A stretch of 64,000 bases of DNA from Rossellomorea aquimaris (GTDB taxonomy: Bacteria > Bacillota > Bacilli > Bacillales > Bacillaceae_B), in NCBI RefSeq assembly GCF_000935355.1, contig NZ_JXZC01000001.1:1240001-1304000 (forward strand). The letters are read 5' to 3'. The notes beneath the pieces were generated by a model, which saw only the letters and a program-made list of their open reading frames with translations, was not told where the DNA came from and ran no database searches. The translations under genes were made by a program, and so were the position numbers. Below, piece after piece: positions 27,775 through 35,959 of this stretch. Position 1 is the stretch's first letter; each line of letters starts with the position of its first letter.

Positions 27775-28350
27775 ATGAGTCAAACGTGTTTGCTTCTGAT
27801 TGACTTCCAAAAGGCATTTAGTCATCCTTCATGGGGAAAGCGTAATAATCCGGGTATGGAAGAAAACGCCTATCAGCTTCTTCACGCCTGGAGAGAAAAA
27901 GCATGGCCGGTCGTTCACGTACAGCACTCTTCTAATGATATGGAATCACCGCTGCATTCCAGTTCAGCAGGTTTCGATTTTATAGAAGAATTCCTTCCAC
28001 TACGAAACGAAAAGCAAATCATCAAGCACGTCAACAGCGCCTTTATCGATACAGACCTGGATTTATATCTGAAACGGGAAAAGTTCACCTCCCTTGTCGT
28101 CATGGGCTTAACGACGAATCACTGTGTGTCCAGTACGGTTCGGATGGCTGCGAATTTAGGGTATGATGTGACGGTACCTTTTGATGCTACAGCATGCTTT
28201 GAAACAAATTCCTATGACGGTTCATTATTTTCTGCAGAAATTGTACACGGACTGTCACTTGCTAATCTTCATCATGAATTCGCCACCATCGCTTCAACAG
28301 AATCCATTCTTTCTTCACGATTAAAATTAAGTAAACCTGTTACATTCTAA
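27775..28350 (+). CDS. Isochorismatase-family cysteine hydrolase
   Basis: This 191-aa protein has the catalytic triad of the cysteine hydrolase family: D10 (LLIDFQKAF), a lysine near residue 79-82 (EKQIIKH) and the nucleophile C in GLTTNHCVSSTVRMAANLGY near 119. The cis-peptide MGLTTNHC signature is intact. Members hydrolyse amides such as nicotinamide, N-carbamoyl compounds or isochorismate. GGAG precedes the ATG. It is monocistronic and ends in a very long hairpin. The substrate cannot be assigned. Confidence 0.85.
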   Translation: MSQTCLLLIDFQKAFSHPSWGKRNNPGMEENAYQLLHAWREKAWPVVHVQHSSNDMESPLHSSSAGFDFIEEFLPLRNEKQIIKHVNSAFIDTDLDLYLKREKFTSLVVMGLTTNHCVSSTVRMAANLGYDVTVPFDATACFETNSYDGSLFSAEIVHGLSLANLHHEFATIASTESILSSRLKLSKPVTF

Positions 28351-28366
28351 AAAATGTTTTGTTTTC

Positions 28367-28429
28367 GCAAAGGGGCTTAGTCAAAGGGGATGAACTCATC
28401 CCTTTTGACTAAGCCCCTTTGCGTTTTTT
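28367..28429 (+). terminator. Very long terminator hairpin after the isochorismatase-family gene
   Basis: A 27-bp stem (28367-28393 with 28396-28422) has a single G-T mismatch and only two unpaired central bases, and is followed by GTTTTTTC. It begins GCAAAGGGGCTTAG. It is much longer than the other terminators here. Confidence 0.85.
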
Positions 28430-28458
28430 CAATATAAACTCTTCTCGCAAAAGCTTTT

Positions 28459-29112
28459 CTACTCTTTACTACCAGCTTTATACAAGATTCCATTTCGATT
28501 CGCATAAATCGCTGCCTGCGTACGATCGGCCACTCCAAGCTTGCTCAGGATATTACTTACATGAGTTTTGACAGTCTTAACCCCAATAAATAGCTCTTCT
28601 GAAACTTCCTGGTTCGTCATTCCTTCTCCCAGGCATTTCAATACATCCATTTCCCTAGAGGTCAGCTCCTCATGAGGCAACGCTTCCCTAGTGCGGAAAC
28701 GGTTCATCATTTTATCCGCCACTTTGGAGGCAATGACGGACTCCCCTTTCACCGCTTTATAAATAGCAGATGTCACTTCTTCCGCACTTGCCGTTTTCAA
28801 CAAATAACTATGTGCTCCTGCTTCGATGGCGGGAAACACTTTTTCATCATCATAATAGCTTGTGAGAATGATGATTTTACAGTGTGGATGAAAGGTCAGG
28901 ATTTTCTTGGTTGCGTCTATTCCGTTCCCGTTCTCCATTAATAAATCCATCAAAATCACATCAGGCATATACAGCTTCGCAAGCTGAGCGGCTTCTTTTC
29001 CACTTTTTGCTTCCCCAAGAAATTCGATCCGATCCTCTGTCAGCAAATAGGTTTTCATTCCTAATCGAACCATTTCGTGATCATCAACAATCATCACCTT
29101 TACCTTATCCAC
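28459..29112 (-). CDS. liaR: NarL-family response regulator LiaR/VraR
   Basis: This 217-aa protein has a receiver domain with D10/D11, phosphoacceptor D56 (VILMDLLME) and K near 104 (LLKTAS). The C-terminal LuxR-type helix-turn-helix contains LTSREMDVLKCLGEGMTNQEVSEELFIGVKTVKTHVSNIL in pieces. It closely follows the LiaR/VraR cell-envelope stress regulators and is adjacent to LiaS and LiaF. The start is GTG, preceded by GAAGGGGG. It is the last gene of liaFSR here. Confidence 0.9.
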   Translation of the reverse strand: MDKVKVMIVDDHEMVRLGMKTYLLTEDRIEFLGEAKSGKEAAQLAKLYMPDVILMDLLMENGNGIDATKKILTFHPHCKIIILTSYYDDEKVFPAIEAGAHSYLLKTASAEEVTSAIYKAVKGESVIASKVADKMMNRFRTREALPHEELTSREMDVLKCLGEGMTNQEVSEELFIGVKTVKTHVSNILSKLGVADRTQAAIYANRNGILYKAGSKE

Positions 29113-29129
29113 CTGTTTTCCCCCTTCGA

Positions 29130-30158
29130 TTAAATTGGAATCCGCAGGTCAATATACGTTCCTTCTTTCTCTTTAGAACGAATTTGAAACAATCCTCCGA
29201 TTTCCTCGGCCCGTTCTCTCATCGTCTGCAGTCCGTAAGATGTCATCTTGTTTTCTTTCAGGTTAAAACCTCTTCCATTATCACTAATGTACAGTGTGAC
29301 ATATCCACCCTTTTTCTCCGTCACAATCTTTACTTTCGTGGCCTCAGAATGACGCAGGATATTGGATAGGCTTTCCTGAATAATTCTGAACATGTGGGTT
29401 TCGGTTCCCTTTGAAAGATTCTCGATCCCATTAAGACTTGCTTCGATCTCGATTTGTGTTTTTTCCTTTAATTCTCTAATTAAAATGGTTAATGCTTCAC
29501 AAAGACTTTCACCTTTCAAATCGATCGGTCGTAAATGGAGGAGAAGAGCCCTCATCTCCCCTTGCGCTTTTCCCGCAATGTCCGCTACTTGTTTAACGAT
29601 CATTTCAACCTTCTTCGAGTCTTTCCCGATACTTTTTTGCGCGGCAGAAGATAGCATATTTAATGCGAATAATTGCTGACTGACTGAATCATGAAGATCT
29701 CTCGCCAGCCTTTGCCGTTCTTCCATCACGGCTGCCTGGTGAGCCTGGTCGGCAAGCTCGGATTTTTCATCAGCTAACCTCTGGAGTGATTTCACCTGTT
29801 CTTGAATAAACACAGCAAGTTGATTTAACTCATCCGATAAGATCCCAAGCTCATCGTGTTCAAATCGGTCCACCCTGGCAGAAAACTTCCCGCTTCTTAA
29901 CAGCGTTACAAAGGTGGAAATATCATCAATTCTCCCTTTAAATGTATACCCTGTGCGAAATCCGAAATATATGCTTAATAATAGAAGAATGCTTGCAAGC
30001 CAAATGGTTATATAAAGGGAAACCTGAAGAGAAAAGCTTGGGTTGTCAGCTAAGTACAGATAGACTTGCAAGGAAATAAAGAAAAGCAGGACAGTCATGA
30101 TGGACATCATGAAAAAGCTTTTAAAAATCCAGCTGCGAATATTTGATGACTTTTCCAC
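29130..30158 (-). CDS. liaS: Cell-envelope stress histidine kinase LiaS/VraS
   Basis: This 342-aa protein has two membrane helices (about 11-35 and 44-66) with a very short extracellular loop, a HAMP region (about 68-120), a HisKA_3 domain with phospho-acceptor H156 in RLARDLHDSVSQQLFALNML, and a HATPase_c domain ending GYGLQTMRERAEEIGG-like. The short loop marks an intramembrane-sensing kinase. Start GTG 30158 is chosen because AAGGAGGGG lies 5 bases before it, 12 codons inside the longer frame. It is inhibited by LiaF in the characterised system. Confidence 0.9.
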   Translation of the reverse strand: MEKSSNIRSWIFKSFFMMSIMTVLLFFISLQVYLYLADNPSFSLQVSLYITIWLASILLLLSIYFGFRTGYTFKGRIDDISTFVTLLRSGKFSARVDRFEHDELGILSDELNQLAVFIQEQVKSLQRLADEKSELADQAHQAAVMEERQRLARDLHDSVSQQLFALNMLSSAAQKSIGKDSKKVEMIVKQVADIAGKAQGEMRALLLHLRPIDLKGESLCEALTILIRELKEKTQIEIEASLNGIENLSKGTETHMFRIIQESLSNILRHSEATKVKIVTEKKGGYVTLYISDNGRGFNLKENKMTSYGLQTMRERAEEIGGLFQIRSKEKEGTYIDLRIPI

Positions 30159-30195
30159 TTTCTCCCCTCCTTTCACCTGATATATCCGGTTCAAA

Positions 30196-31011
30196 TCACA
30201 CTCGGCTGATTCGAATCGATCCTATTTTTACATTAACGTTCAGTTTGATCTTTTTGCTTGCAAGCTCGTATTCAGGGGAACGGTAATAAAGCTCCGAACG
30301 AATATCAGCAGACTTTTGGTCGAATAATTTAATATCCCCCACCTGCACTTTCAAGGTGATCTCCACGGGAACGTTTTCTGGAATGATCATCTTTACATCA
30401 CCTATCCAGCCCTTAATATCAATGGGAGTTTCCCCTTCAGGTATAAAGGCCTTACTAAAATCAAAATAGTAATCTCCAATGGCATTGTAAAGATTCATAG
30501 ACTCCAGCGGCCAGTTTGGCTCAGAGAAACGTATATCCCCCACAATAAACCCTTTGTTCATTTTATTTTTCTTTTGAAGGATTTTCTCCCCCATCGGCTG
30601 GGTTTCGAAACCTATTTGAGATGCCTCCTCTTTATTTGGTGATTCATTGCTTATGCTAATCTTGATGGGCTTATTTCTTCCCACTCTATTAATGGCAATG
30701 GCAATTATGAAGAGAGGCCATAGTTTCCACCAGCTTCCATAGTCGAAATCCACTACATCATACCCATCGAGTATAATGAGCCCCCCTAACACCATACTGA
30801 ATAATCCGAACAGCAATTTCCCAAAGCTTCCCTTCAAAAAACTGTCTATCGTACACTTCAAGCCAAGGAGCAACAACAAAATAGGAATAATATTGACAAA
30901 TATCTGCGTTATTTCCAAGGAAATGACACCGATATTCAATAATAATAACAACAACCCTACCGCCATCAACATAAACGAGAAAAACCATTGTTTCCTTCCC
31001 TTATACCTCAT
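30196..31011 (-). CDS. liaF: LiaF-like inhibitor of the LiaRS system
   Basis: This 271-aa protein has an N-terminal membrane part with about four helices (to residue 100) and a C-terminal DUF2154/LiaF beta domain. The latter contains FIVGDIRFSEPNWPLESMNL, AIGDYYFDFSKAF and GWIGDVKMIIPENVPVEI, which repeat the GD pattern of LiaF. It starts at an ATG after GAAGGTGG rather than at the longer frame to 31119. It forms liaFSR with 37-nt and 17-nt spacing. No liaI or liaH is adjacent. Confidence 0.85.
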   Translation of the reverse strand: MRYKGRKQWFFSFMLMAVGLLLLLLNIGVISLEITQIFVNIIPILLLLLGLKCTIDSFLKGSFGKLLFGLFSMVLGGLIILDGYDVVDFDYGSWWKLWPLFIIAIAINRVGRNKPIKISISNESPNKEEASQIGFETQPMGEKILQKKNKMNKGFIVGDIRFSEPNWPLESMNLYNAIGDYYFDFSKAFIPEGETPIDIKGWIGDVKMIIPENVPVEITLKVQVGDIKLFDQKSADIRSELYYRSPEYELASKKIKLNVNVKIGSIRISRV

Positions 31012-31128
31012 ACCAACACCACCTTCGCATCTACTATTAGTTTCGCTAAATATGCATGAATTCCTGTTATGACTTTCATTATAGATTGGTTTCTCAACGT
31101 CTTTGAGGAACATCGGCATGATTCTTCC

Positions 31129-31144
31129 TCAGTCTCGAGACGGA
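31129..31144. promoter_or_regulatory. Palindrome in the liaF / yhfA divergent region
   Basis: TCAGTCTCGAGACGGA is a 16-bp inverted repeat with one mismatched pair and a perfect core GTCTCGAGAC. It sits 118 bp before liaF and about 109 bp before yhfA. LiaR and VraR boxes also contain AGTC/GACT half-sites, so it is a reasonable autoregulatory site. No promoter elements are obvious beside it. Confidence 0.4.
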
Positions 31145-31252
31145 AAAAATGTTTCTGTCGTGCATCACACCTTTTTCACTATTTTCATAATCTATAGTAC
31201 AGATCAGGGCAGATGCCCAAAGTTTAGCAATGATTTAGAGGGGGGGTTCCAA

Positions 31253-32650
31253 ATGGAGATTGATTTAACGGCTCTTCATTGGATTTATTTAGCTTTCATA
31301 GGATTCATCATCCTATTCATGATTTTTCGGAAAGACACGACGATCGTATGTATTCTGGGAATCTTCAGTATTGCCCTGGTGGCAACAGGATCATTAAGCG
31401 GATCGATTAGTAGTATATTTAATAGCTTTATATTCGCCATCACCGAACTGCTTTCTACCATTCTCGTGATTTCCATTATCGTAGCGATGAGTAAGGTACT
31501 GACATCTACGGGGATTAATGATGTGATGATTCGGCCGTTTACGAAGTTCATCCGCACTCCGGCCCTTGCTTACTGGACAATCGGCCTAGTCATGATGTTT
31601 ATATCATGGTTCTTCTGGCCTTCGCCTGCTGTAGCCCTCCTAGGTGCCGTGTTAGTGCCAGTCGCCCTTAGAGTCGGATTACCCGCACTTGGCATTGCCA
31701 TGGCCATGAATTTATTCGGACACGGTATCGCCCTTTCGGGAGACTTTGTCATCCAGGCAGCCCCGAAGTTAACAGCCGACGCAGCCGGCATACCTGTATT
31801 AGATGTTATTTCTGCAAGTATCCCCCTAATTATCGTGATGGGTGTCGTCACAACCGTTACTGCTTTCCTTTTCCTTAAAAGAGATATGCAGAGAGGAATC
31901 CTTTCGGTGGATTCGAGCTCCCTGGCGTCCATCAACCAGGTCCAGGAGGAGTCACCCAACCTGTTATCTTCAGGGTGGAAACGAACAATTGCCATTCTTA
32001 TCCCTATTTTATTTGCCCTGGATATTACCGCCATGGTTCTATTTGATCTTCAAGGAGGAGATGCAACCGCACTGATCGGTGGAACATCCATCGGTATACT
32101 TCTCTTGATTTCATTGGCAGCCTATAAAGGAAAGGGATTGGAGAAAACGACGAGTTTCATGATTGACGGCTTTCAGTTTGGATTTAAAGTGTTTGGTCCC
32201 GTGATCCCAATCGCTGCTTTCTTCTACTTGGGGGATTCAGGGTTTCAAACGATTATCGGCGACTTCCTTCCTTCAACATCTCAAGGAATCGTCAATGACC
32301 TCGGGGCATCCCTTGCTGCCGTCGTTCCCCTCTCTACAGCAGTCGGGGCAATCACCCTTACGACAGTTGGAGCGATCACGGGCCTCGACGGATCCGGTTT
32401 TTCCGGTATTTCCCTAGCAGGTTCTGTAGCCAATCTATTCGCAGACAGCATCGGCTCAGGGGTCGCAACCCTCACCGCCCTCGGGCAAGTCGCAGCCATC
32501 TGGGTCGGCGGTGGAACACTCGTCCCATGGGCCCTCATCCCGGCTGCCGCCATCTGTGGAGTCGATCCATTCGAACTCGCAAGGCGGAACATGCTTCCAG
32601 TCGTCATCGGATTAGTAGCAACCACGATTGTAGCGATATTTTTGATTTGA
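31253..32650 (+). CDS. yhfA: Membrane transporter, YhfA-like (IT superfamily)
   Basis: This 465-aa protein has about eleven hydrophobic helices and glycine-rich permease loops, for example FGHGIALSGDFVIQAAPKLTADAAGIP and the C-terminal TALGQVAAIWVGGGTLVPWALIPAAAICGVDPFEL. Length and its position near yhaA match B. subtilis YhfA as I recall it, an uncharacterised ion-transporter-superfamily permease. ATG 31253 is chosen because GAGGGGGGG lies 6 bases before it. The longer frame from 31103 has no supporting site. The substrate is unknown. Confidence 0.75.
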   Translation: MEIDLTALHWIYLAFIGFIILFMIFRKDTTIVCILGIFSIALVATGSLSGSISSIFNSFIFAITELLSTILVISIIVAMSKVLTSTGINDVMIRPFTKFIRTPALAYWTIGLVMMFISWFFWPSPAVALLGAVLVPVALRVGLPALGIAMAMNLFGHGIALSGDFVIQAAPKLTADAAGIPVLDVISASIPLIIVMGVVTTVTAFLFLKRDMQRGILSVDSSSLASINQVQEESPNLLSSGWKRTIAILIPILFALDITAMVLFDLQGGDATALIGGTSIGILLLISLAAYKGKGLEKTTSFMIDGFQFGFKVFGPVIPIAAFFYLGDSGFQTIIGDFLPSTSQGIVNDLGASLAAVVPLSTAVGAITLTTVGAITGLDGSGFSGISLAGSVANLFADSIGSGVATLTALGQVAAIWVGGGTLVPWALIPAAAICGVDPFELARRNMLPVVIGLVATTIVAIFLI

Positions 32651-32658
32651 ATATAGTG

Positions 32659-32697
32659 AGGGACGGACCTTGTTTTAGGTCCGTCCCTCTATTTTTC
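32659..32697. terminator. Bidirectional terminator between yhfA and the PAP2 gene
   Basis: AGGGACGGACCT/AGGTCCGTCCCT is a perfect 12-bp stem with a TGTTTT loop, followed by CTATTTTTC. It overlaps the PAP2 stop codon. Confidence 0.75.
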
Positions 32698-33288
32698 ATG
32701 TTTCGGCCTCTTCTCATAGAGAAAGATGCACAGTACGAAAAAGGAGTATCCGAGCAGGTATCCGGCTGCGACATCTGATGGGTAGTGAGCCTGTTCCACT
32801 ATTCTGCTGAGTCCTGTCAGTATGGAAAGAATGATGGCTACTGTGTAGAGCGTTATTTTCACTCCTGTGGAAGAAATCTCTTTACTGATGAAATAAGCAA
32901 TGACGAGTAGGAAGACCAGTCCCACCATGGCATGGCCGCTTGGAAAGCTGAACCCTTCCTCTCCATGTGAAAACGGAGGTCTCTCTCTTTCCATCAAACC
33001 TTTGATTGTTTTATTCAGCACGTTACTCCCGGCTACCAGGACAACAACTGTGATGATTCCCACAAAGTCCTTCTTGGCCCACCAAAGATATAAAATAAGG
33101 GCGATGGATGTGATCCCGATCACTAATTCAGTGCCGATTACGGAAAACAATTCTATTAAGTGCAGGTTGCTCATGCTGGACAAGAAATACTCATCACCTA
33201 CAATCTCCATCTCATAAAAAACAAAATGCGCGATGGTCATAAACAGTACAAATGAAATGATGGCCGTTATGTATTGAAACTTCATCAT
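32689..33288 (-). CDS. PAP2-family membrane phosphatase
   Basis: This 199-aa protein has about five helices and the three PAP2 motifs: KGLMERERPPF (motif 1 with K and RP), FPSGHAMVG (motif 2, PSGH) and SRIVEQAHYPSDVAAGY (motif 3, catalytic H). It probably dephosphorylates undecaprenyl pyrophosphate, phosphatidylglycerophosphate or diacylglycerol pyrophosphate at the outer membrane face. GGAGG precedes two adjacent ATG codons. It is convergent with yhfA and has no operon partner. Confidence 0.92.
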   Translation of the reverse strand: MMKFQYITAIISFVLFMTIAHFVFYEMEIVGDEYFLSSMSNLHLIELFSVIGTELVIGITSIALILYLWWAKKDFVGIITVVVLVAGSNVLNKTIKGLMERERPPFSHGEEGFSFPSGHAMVGLVFLLVIAYFISKEISSTGVKITLYTVAIILSILTGLSRIVEQAHYPSDVAAGYLLGYSFFVLCIFLYEKRPKHEK

Positions 33289-33387
33289 CTTGATCCTCCT
33301 TGAATTTCACTCTATTTACCCACTTCCCACTCAATATTTAGTGTTATAATATTCGTAATATTCATCAAATATTAGGAGGTTGTGCAC

Positions 33388-34593
33388 TTGCTGAATGAAT
33401 TATATCAGAAATTAGAAGAACGTTGGATAGAAATGGTTGAGATCAGAAGATTTCTTCATCGACATCCTGAATTATCCTTCCAAGAGAAAAATACAGCTGC
33501 ATACATAGCTGAATACTACAAAAGCATCGGCGTTACAGTTAAGGAACATGTCGGCGGCAATGGGGTAGTCGCAAGAATCGAAGGAGCTCTCCCCGGTAAA
33601 ACGGTTGCCCTTCGTGCCGACTTTGATGCCCTTCCCATTCAAGATGAAAAGGATGTGGAATATCGCTCCACCGTTCCAGGGGTCATGCATGCATGCGGAC
33701 ATGACGGTCATACAGCAACCCTGTTAGTATTGGGTAAAACCCTGCATGAAATGCGCAGTACACTTTCTGGTACAGTGGTTCTTATTCATCAGCATGCGGA
33801 AGAATATGCACCAGGAGGAGCGAAACCCATGATTGAAGCGGGCTGCCTCGATGGAGTGGATGTTATTTTCGGAACTCATTTATGGTCAAGTGAACCCCTT
33901 GGAAAGGTTCTATATCGAACAGGTCCCATCATGGCTGCTGCTGATAGATTTGAAATCGTCATCAAGGGGTCCGGGGGGCACGGGGCACAACCTCATAAAA
34001 CAAAGGATTCCATCGTGATCGGGGCTCAGGTTGTTTCCGAACTACAACAAATTGTCAGCAGAAGAGTGAATCCGATCGACCCGGCCGTCGTCACAATCGG
34101 TTCCTTCATGGCAGATAACGCATTCAATGTGATTGCCGATTCCGCTAAACTCATTGGAACCGTCCGTACATTCAATCCTGAGGTCAGAGACTTTATTGAA
34201 GAAGAGATCGAACAAATCCTGAAGGGTGCATGTCTTTCAGCACGTTGCGAGTATAAATATGTGTATGAACGGGGATATCCTGCTGTCGTTAATCACGCAG
34301 AAGAAACGGATCTGTTGATTCAAAGTGTGGATAAAGTCGATGAAGTTCATAGAGTGGAAGAAATTGAAATGCAAATGGGCGGGGAAGATTTCTCTCATTA
34401 CTTAGAACATGTAAAGGGTACCTTCTTTTTTACAGGAGCCAAGCCCGAAAATGTTGAAGTTGCCTTCCCCCACCATCACCCCAAGTTTGACATTAATGAA
34501 AAGGCTCTTCTGATAGCCGCTAAATCACTGGCGTCTGCTACCATCGAATATCAACAAAGGCATTCTGCCACAGAAACGACGCTGACAAATTGA
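33388..34593 (+). CDS. yhaA: M20-family amidohydrolase YhaA
   Basis: This 401-aa protein is an M20D amidohydrolase. It shows the metal-binding pattern MHACGHDGHTATLL, catalytic and metal residues HQHAEEYAPGGAKPMI, the central lid/dimerisation domain (GSGGHGAQPHKTKD) and the C-terminal MGGEDFSHY motif with a final HHHP segment. Enzymes of this type cleave N-acyl-amino acids or indole-acetyl conjugates. A TTG at 33388 is chosen because GGAGG lies 8 bases before it. A GTG at 33382 is only 2 bases from that site. Confidence 0.9.
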   Translation: MLNELYQKLEERWIEMVEIRRFLHRHPELSFQEKNTAAYIAEYYKSIGVTVKEHVGGNGVVARIEGALPGKTVALRADFDALPIQDEKDVEYRSTVPGVMHACGHDGHTATLLVLGKTLHEMRSTLSGTVVLIHQHAEEYAPGGAKPMIEAGCLDGVDVIFGTHLWSSEPLGKVLYRTGPIMAAADRFEIVIKGSGGHGAQPHKTKDSIVIGAQVVSELQQIVSRRVNPIDPAVVTIGSFMADNAFNVIADSAKLIGTVRTFNPEVRDFIEEEIEQILKGACLSARCEYKYVYERGYPAVVNHAEETDLLIQSVDKVDEVHRVEEIEMQMGGEDFSHYLEHVKGTFFFTGAKPENVEVAFPHHHPKFDINEKALLIAAKSLASATIEYQQRHSATETTLTN

Positions 34594-34601
34594 CTCATAA
34601 A

Positions 34602-34636
34602 AAAGGATCAGGTACCATAAGGCCTGATCCTTTACT
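34602..34636. terminator. Terminator of yhaA and the DoxX gene
   Basis: AAAGGATCAGG/CCTGATCCTTT is a perfect 11-bp stem with a 10-nt loop and A6 to its left, usable by both convergent genes. Confidence 0.75.
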
Positions 34637-34637
34637 C

Positions 34638-35045
34638 TTAATAAAAGCGATGATTTTTCTCGATCTTACTTACCACCAATACCCACCAGATCAGGAGGGG
34701 TTGAAACAATAACCTCACCCAAAGCAGCACTACATTCGCTTCTTCATTCCCTGGAGCTGGAATTCCTTTAATGGCCGCATAGATATTGGCAGGAAAGATG
34801 AGAACTAAATAAATCGCTGTGATGATTCCGGTTTTTTCACGTGTCTTTGGAATGAGCAGCAGCACAGCTAATATAAATTCAATCATTCCCGTAATATAAA
34901 TGATTTCTTCTCTCAGGGGTATGAATTCAGGAATCATTCGGGCAAATCCTTGCGCTTCAATAAAGTGAAACATTCCTGCTAAAAAGAAGAAGAATGAGAA
35001 TAGAATAAGTCCTAACAGCTTCAATCCCTTTTTACGTTTGTTCAT
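34638..35045 (-). CDS. DoxX-family membrane protein
   Basis: This 135-aa protein has four hydrophobic helices in the DoxX/DoxD arrangement: LLGLILFSFFFFLAGMFHF, REEIIYITGMIEFILAVLLLIP, TGIITAIYLVLIFPANIYAA and LWVRLLFQPLLIWWVLVV. MFHF(I) and the FP(A)N motif are typical. DoxX proteins are associated with redox and membrane functions, though most are uncharacterised. A TTG immediately before the ATG is an alternative start. It is not part of the ecs operon, being separated by a terminator. Confidence 0.82.
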   Translation of the reverse strand: MNKRKKGLKLLGLILFSFFFFLAGMFHFIEAQGFARMIPEFIPLREEIIYITGMIEFILAVLLLIPKTREKTGIITAIYLVLIFPANIYAAIKGIPAPGNEEANVVLLWVRLLFQPLLIWWVLVVSKIEKNHRFY

Positions 35046-35150
35046 CAAGTAAACACCTCTCTAAATCAATGTAACAGTACTACCTAACTATACCTGAATA
35101 TTCAGAGGAAATAAAAAAATGCGTCCGTTTCCCGTAAAGCCCACATCACA

Positions 35151-35180
35151 AAAAAAGATCGACCATCATGATCGACCTTC
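35151..35180 (-). terminator. Terminator of the ecsABC operon
   Basis: The stem 35155-35179 uses several G-U pairs only on the reverse strand (AAGGTCGATCATGATGGTCGATCTT-type pairing), followed by TTTTTT. This makes it reverse-strand specific. Confidence 0.7.
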
Positions 35181-35188
35181 CCTCACTA

Positions 35189-35893
35189 CTATTCTAAATC
35201 ATTAAAGTACCGAATCCGATAAGCAAATTTTGCCACTTCCCCGAGTTGATCAAGAAGCTGATAGTTTGCATAAGCTCCAACGACTGCCCCTACCCCCGGA
35301 ATGAGTTGAAACAATTTTACGAAATCAATGTAATCCCGATACTCCTGTTGAAAGGTTCGCCAATCCAATTCCATCAGCTTTTCTTTTTCCTCATCCCAGT
35401 TTTCGATGATGGAAAGGACATGTTTTTTATGGGAATCACTGGAGAATGCCAGCTGAAAGACATACAGAAGAAACAGTCGTTCTTCATATTGTTTTACATC
35501 ATACCCATGAATGGCAGAGCATTCGCTCAGAAATTTCATTTTGATTGATAAGAGCAAGGGGAAATCCGCGAGGCCGAGAAAGATTCCTCCTGCACCTGTA
35601 CCTGCTCCTTCAATCGTCGCAGCTTTTCGGTAAAATTCCATCCGTTCCTTCATTAGCTCTTCTCTTTCCTCTAATGAAGCCTTCAATGATATCTGATGAA
35701 GAGGTACCCACTCGCTGCCCTTTAACGTAACTTCTACCATCCTCTTAATGCTTTCCGTTATCAATCTGTGCGCTTTCTCAGGAATCAATTGATTCACTTT
35801 TGTTTGAGCTTGCTTAGAAACCCGTTGAAAGATAGACGATTTTCTACTGAACTTACGTTTCCAGGAATCGAGTTCCTCTCTTTCATGGTTCAC
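35189..35893 (-). CDS. ecsC: EcsC
   Basis: This 234-aa protein is near the size of B. subtilis EcsC (236 aa). It has a basic, helical N terminus (RKFSRKSSIFQRVSKQAQTKVNQ in part) and an amphipathic middle with GAGTGAGGIFLGLADFPLLLSIKMKFL, then a C-terminal GVGAVVGAYANYQLLDQLG segment. EcsC is the third gene of the ecs operon. Its own function is unclear, and deletion of ecsA or ecsB rather than ecsC gives the secretion and competence phenotypes. The start is GTG after GGTGG. Confidence 0.9.
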   Translation of the reverse strand: MNHEREELDSWKRKFSRKSSIFQRVSKQAQTKVNQLIPEKAHRLITESIKRMVEVTLKGSEWVPLHQISLKASLEEREELMKERMEFYRKAATIEGAGTGAGGIFLGLADFPLLLSIKMKFLSECSAIHGYDVKQYEERLFLLYVFQLAFSSDSHKKHVLSIIENWDEEKEKLMELDWRTFQQEYRDYIDFVKLFQLIPGVGAVVGAYANYQLLDQLGEVAKFAYRIRYFNDLE

Positions 35894-35959
35894 ACTGAAC
35901 CACCGTCCTTTTTTATCGGCTTATTCATTCTATACGTTCTTTCCCACTGGATAGTTTCA

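Noticed and set aside
28884-29369. Forward frame of 161 aa antisense to liaR/liaS
   Set aside because: It crosses the boundary of two genes on the other strand, with no start signal or domain.
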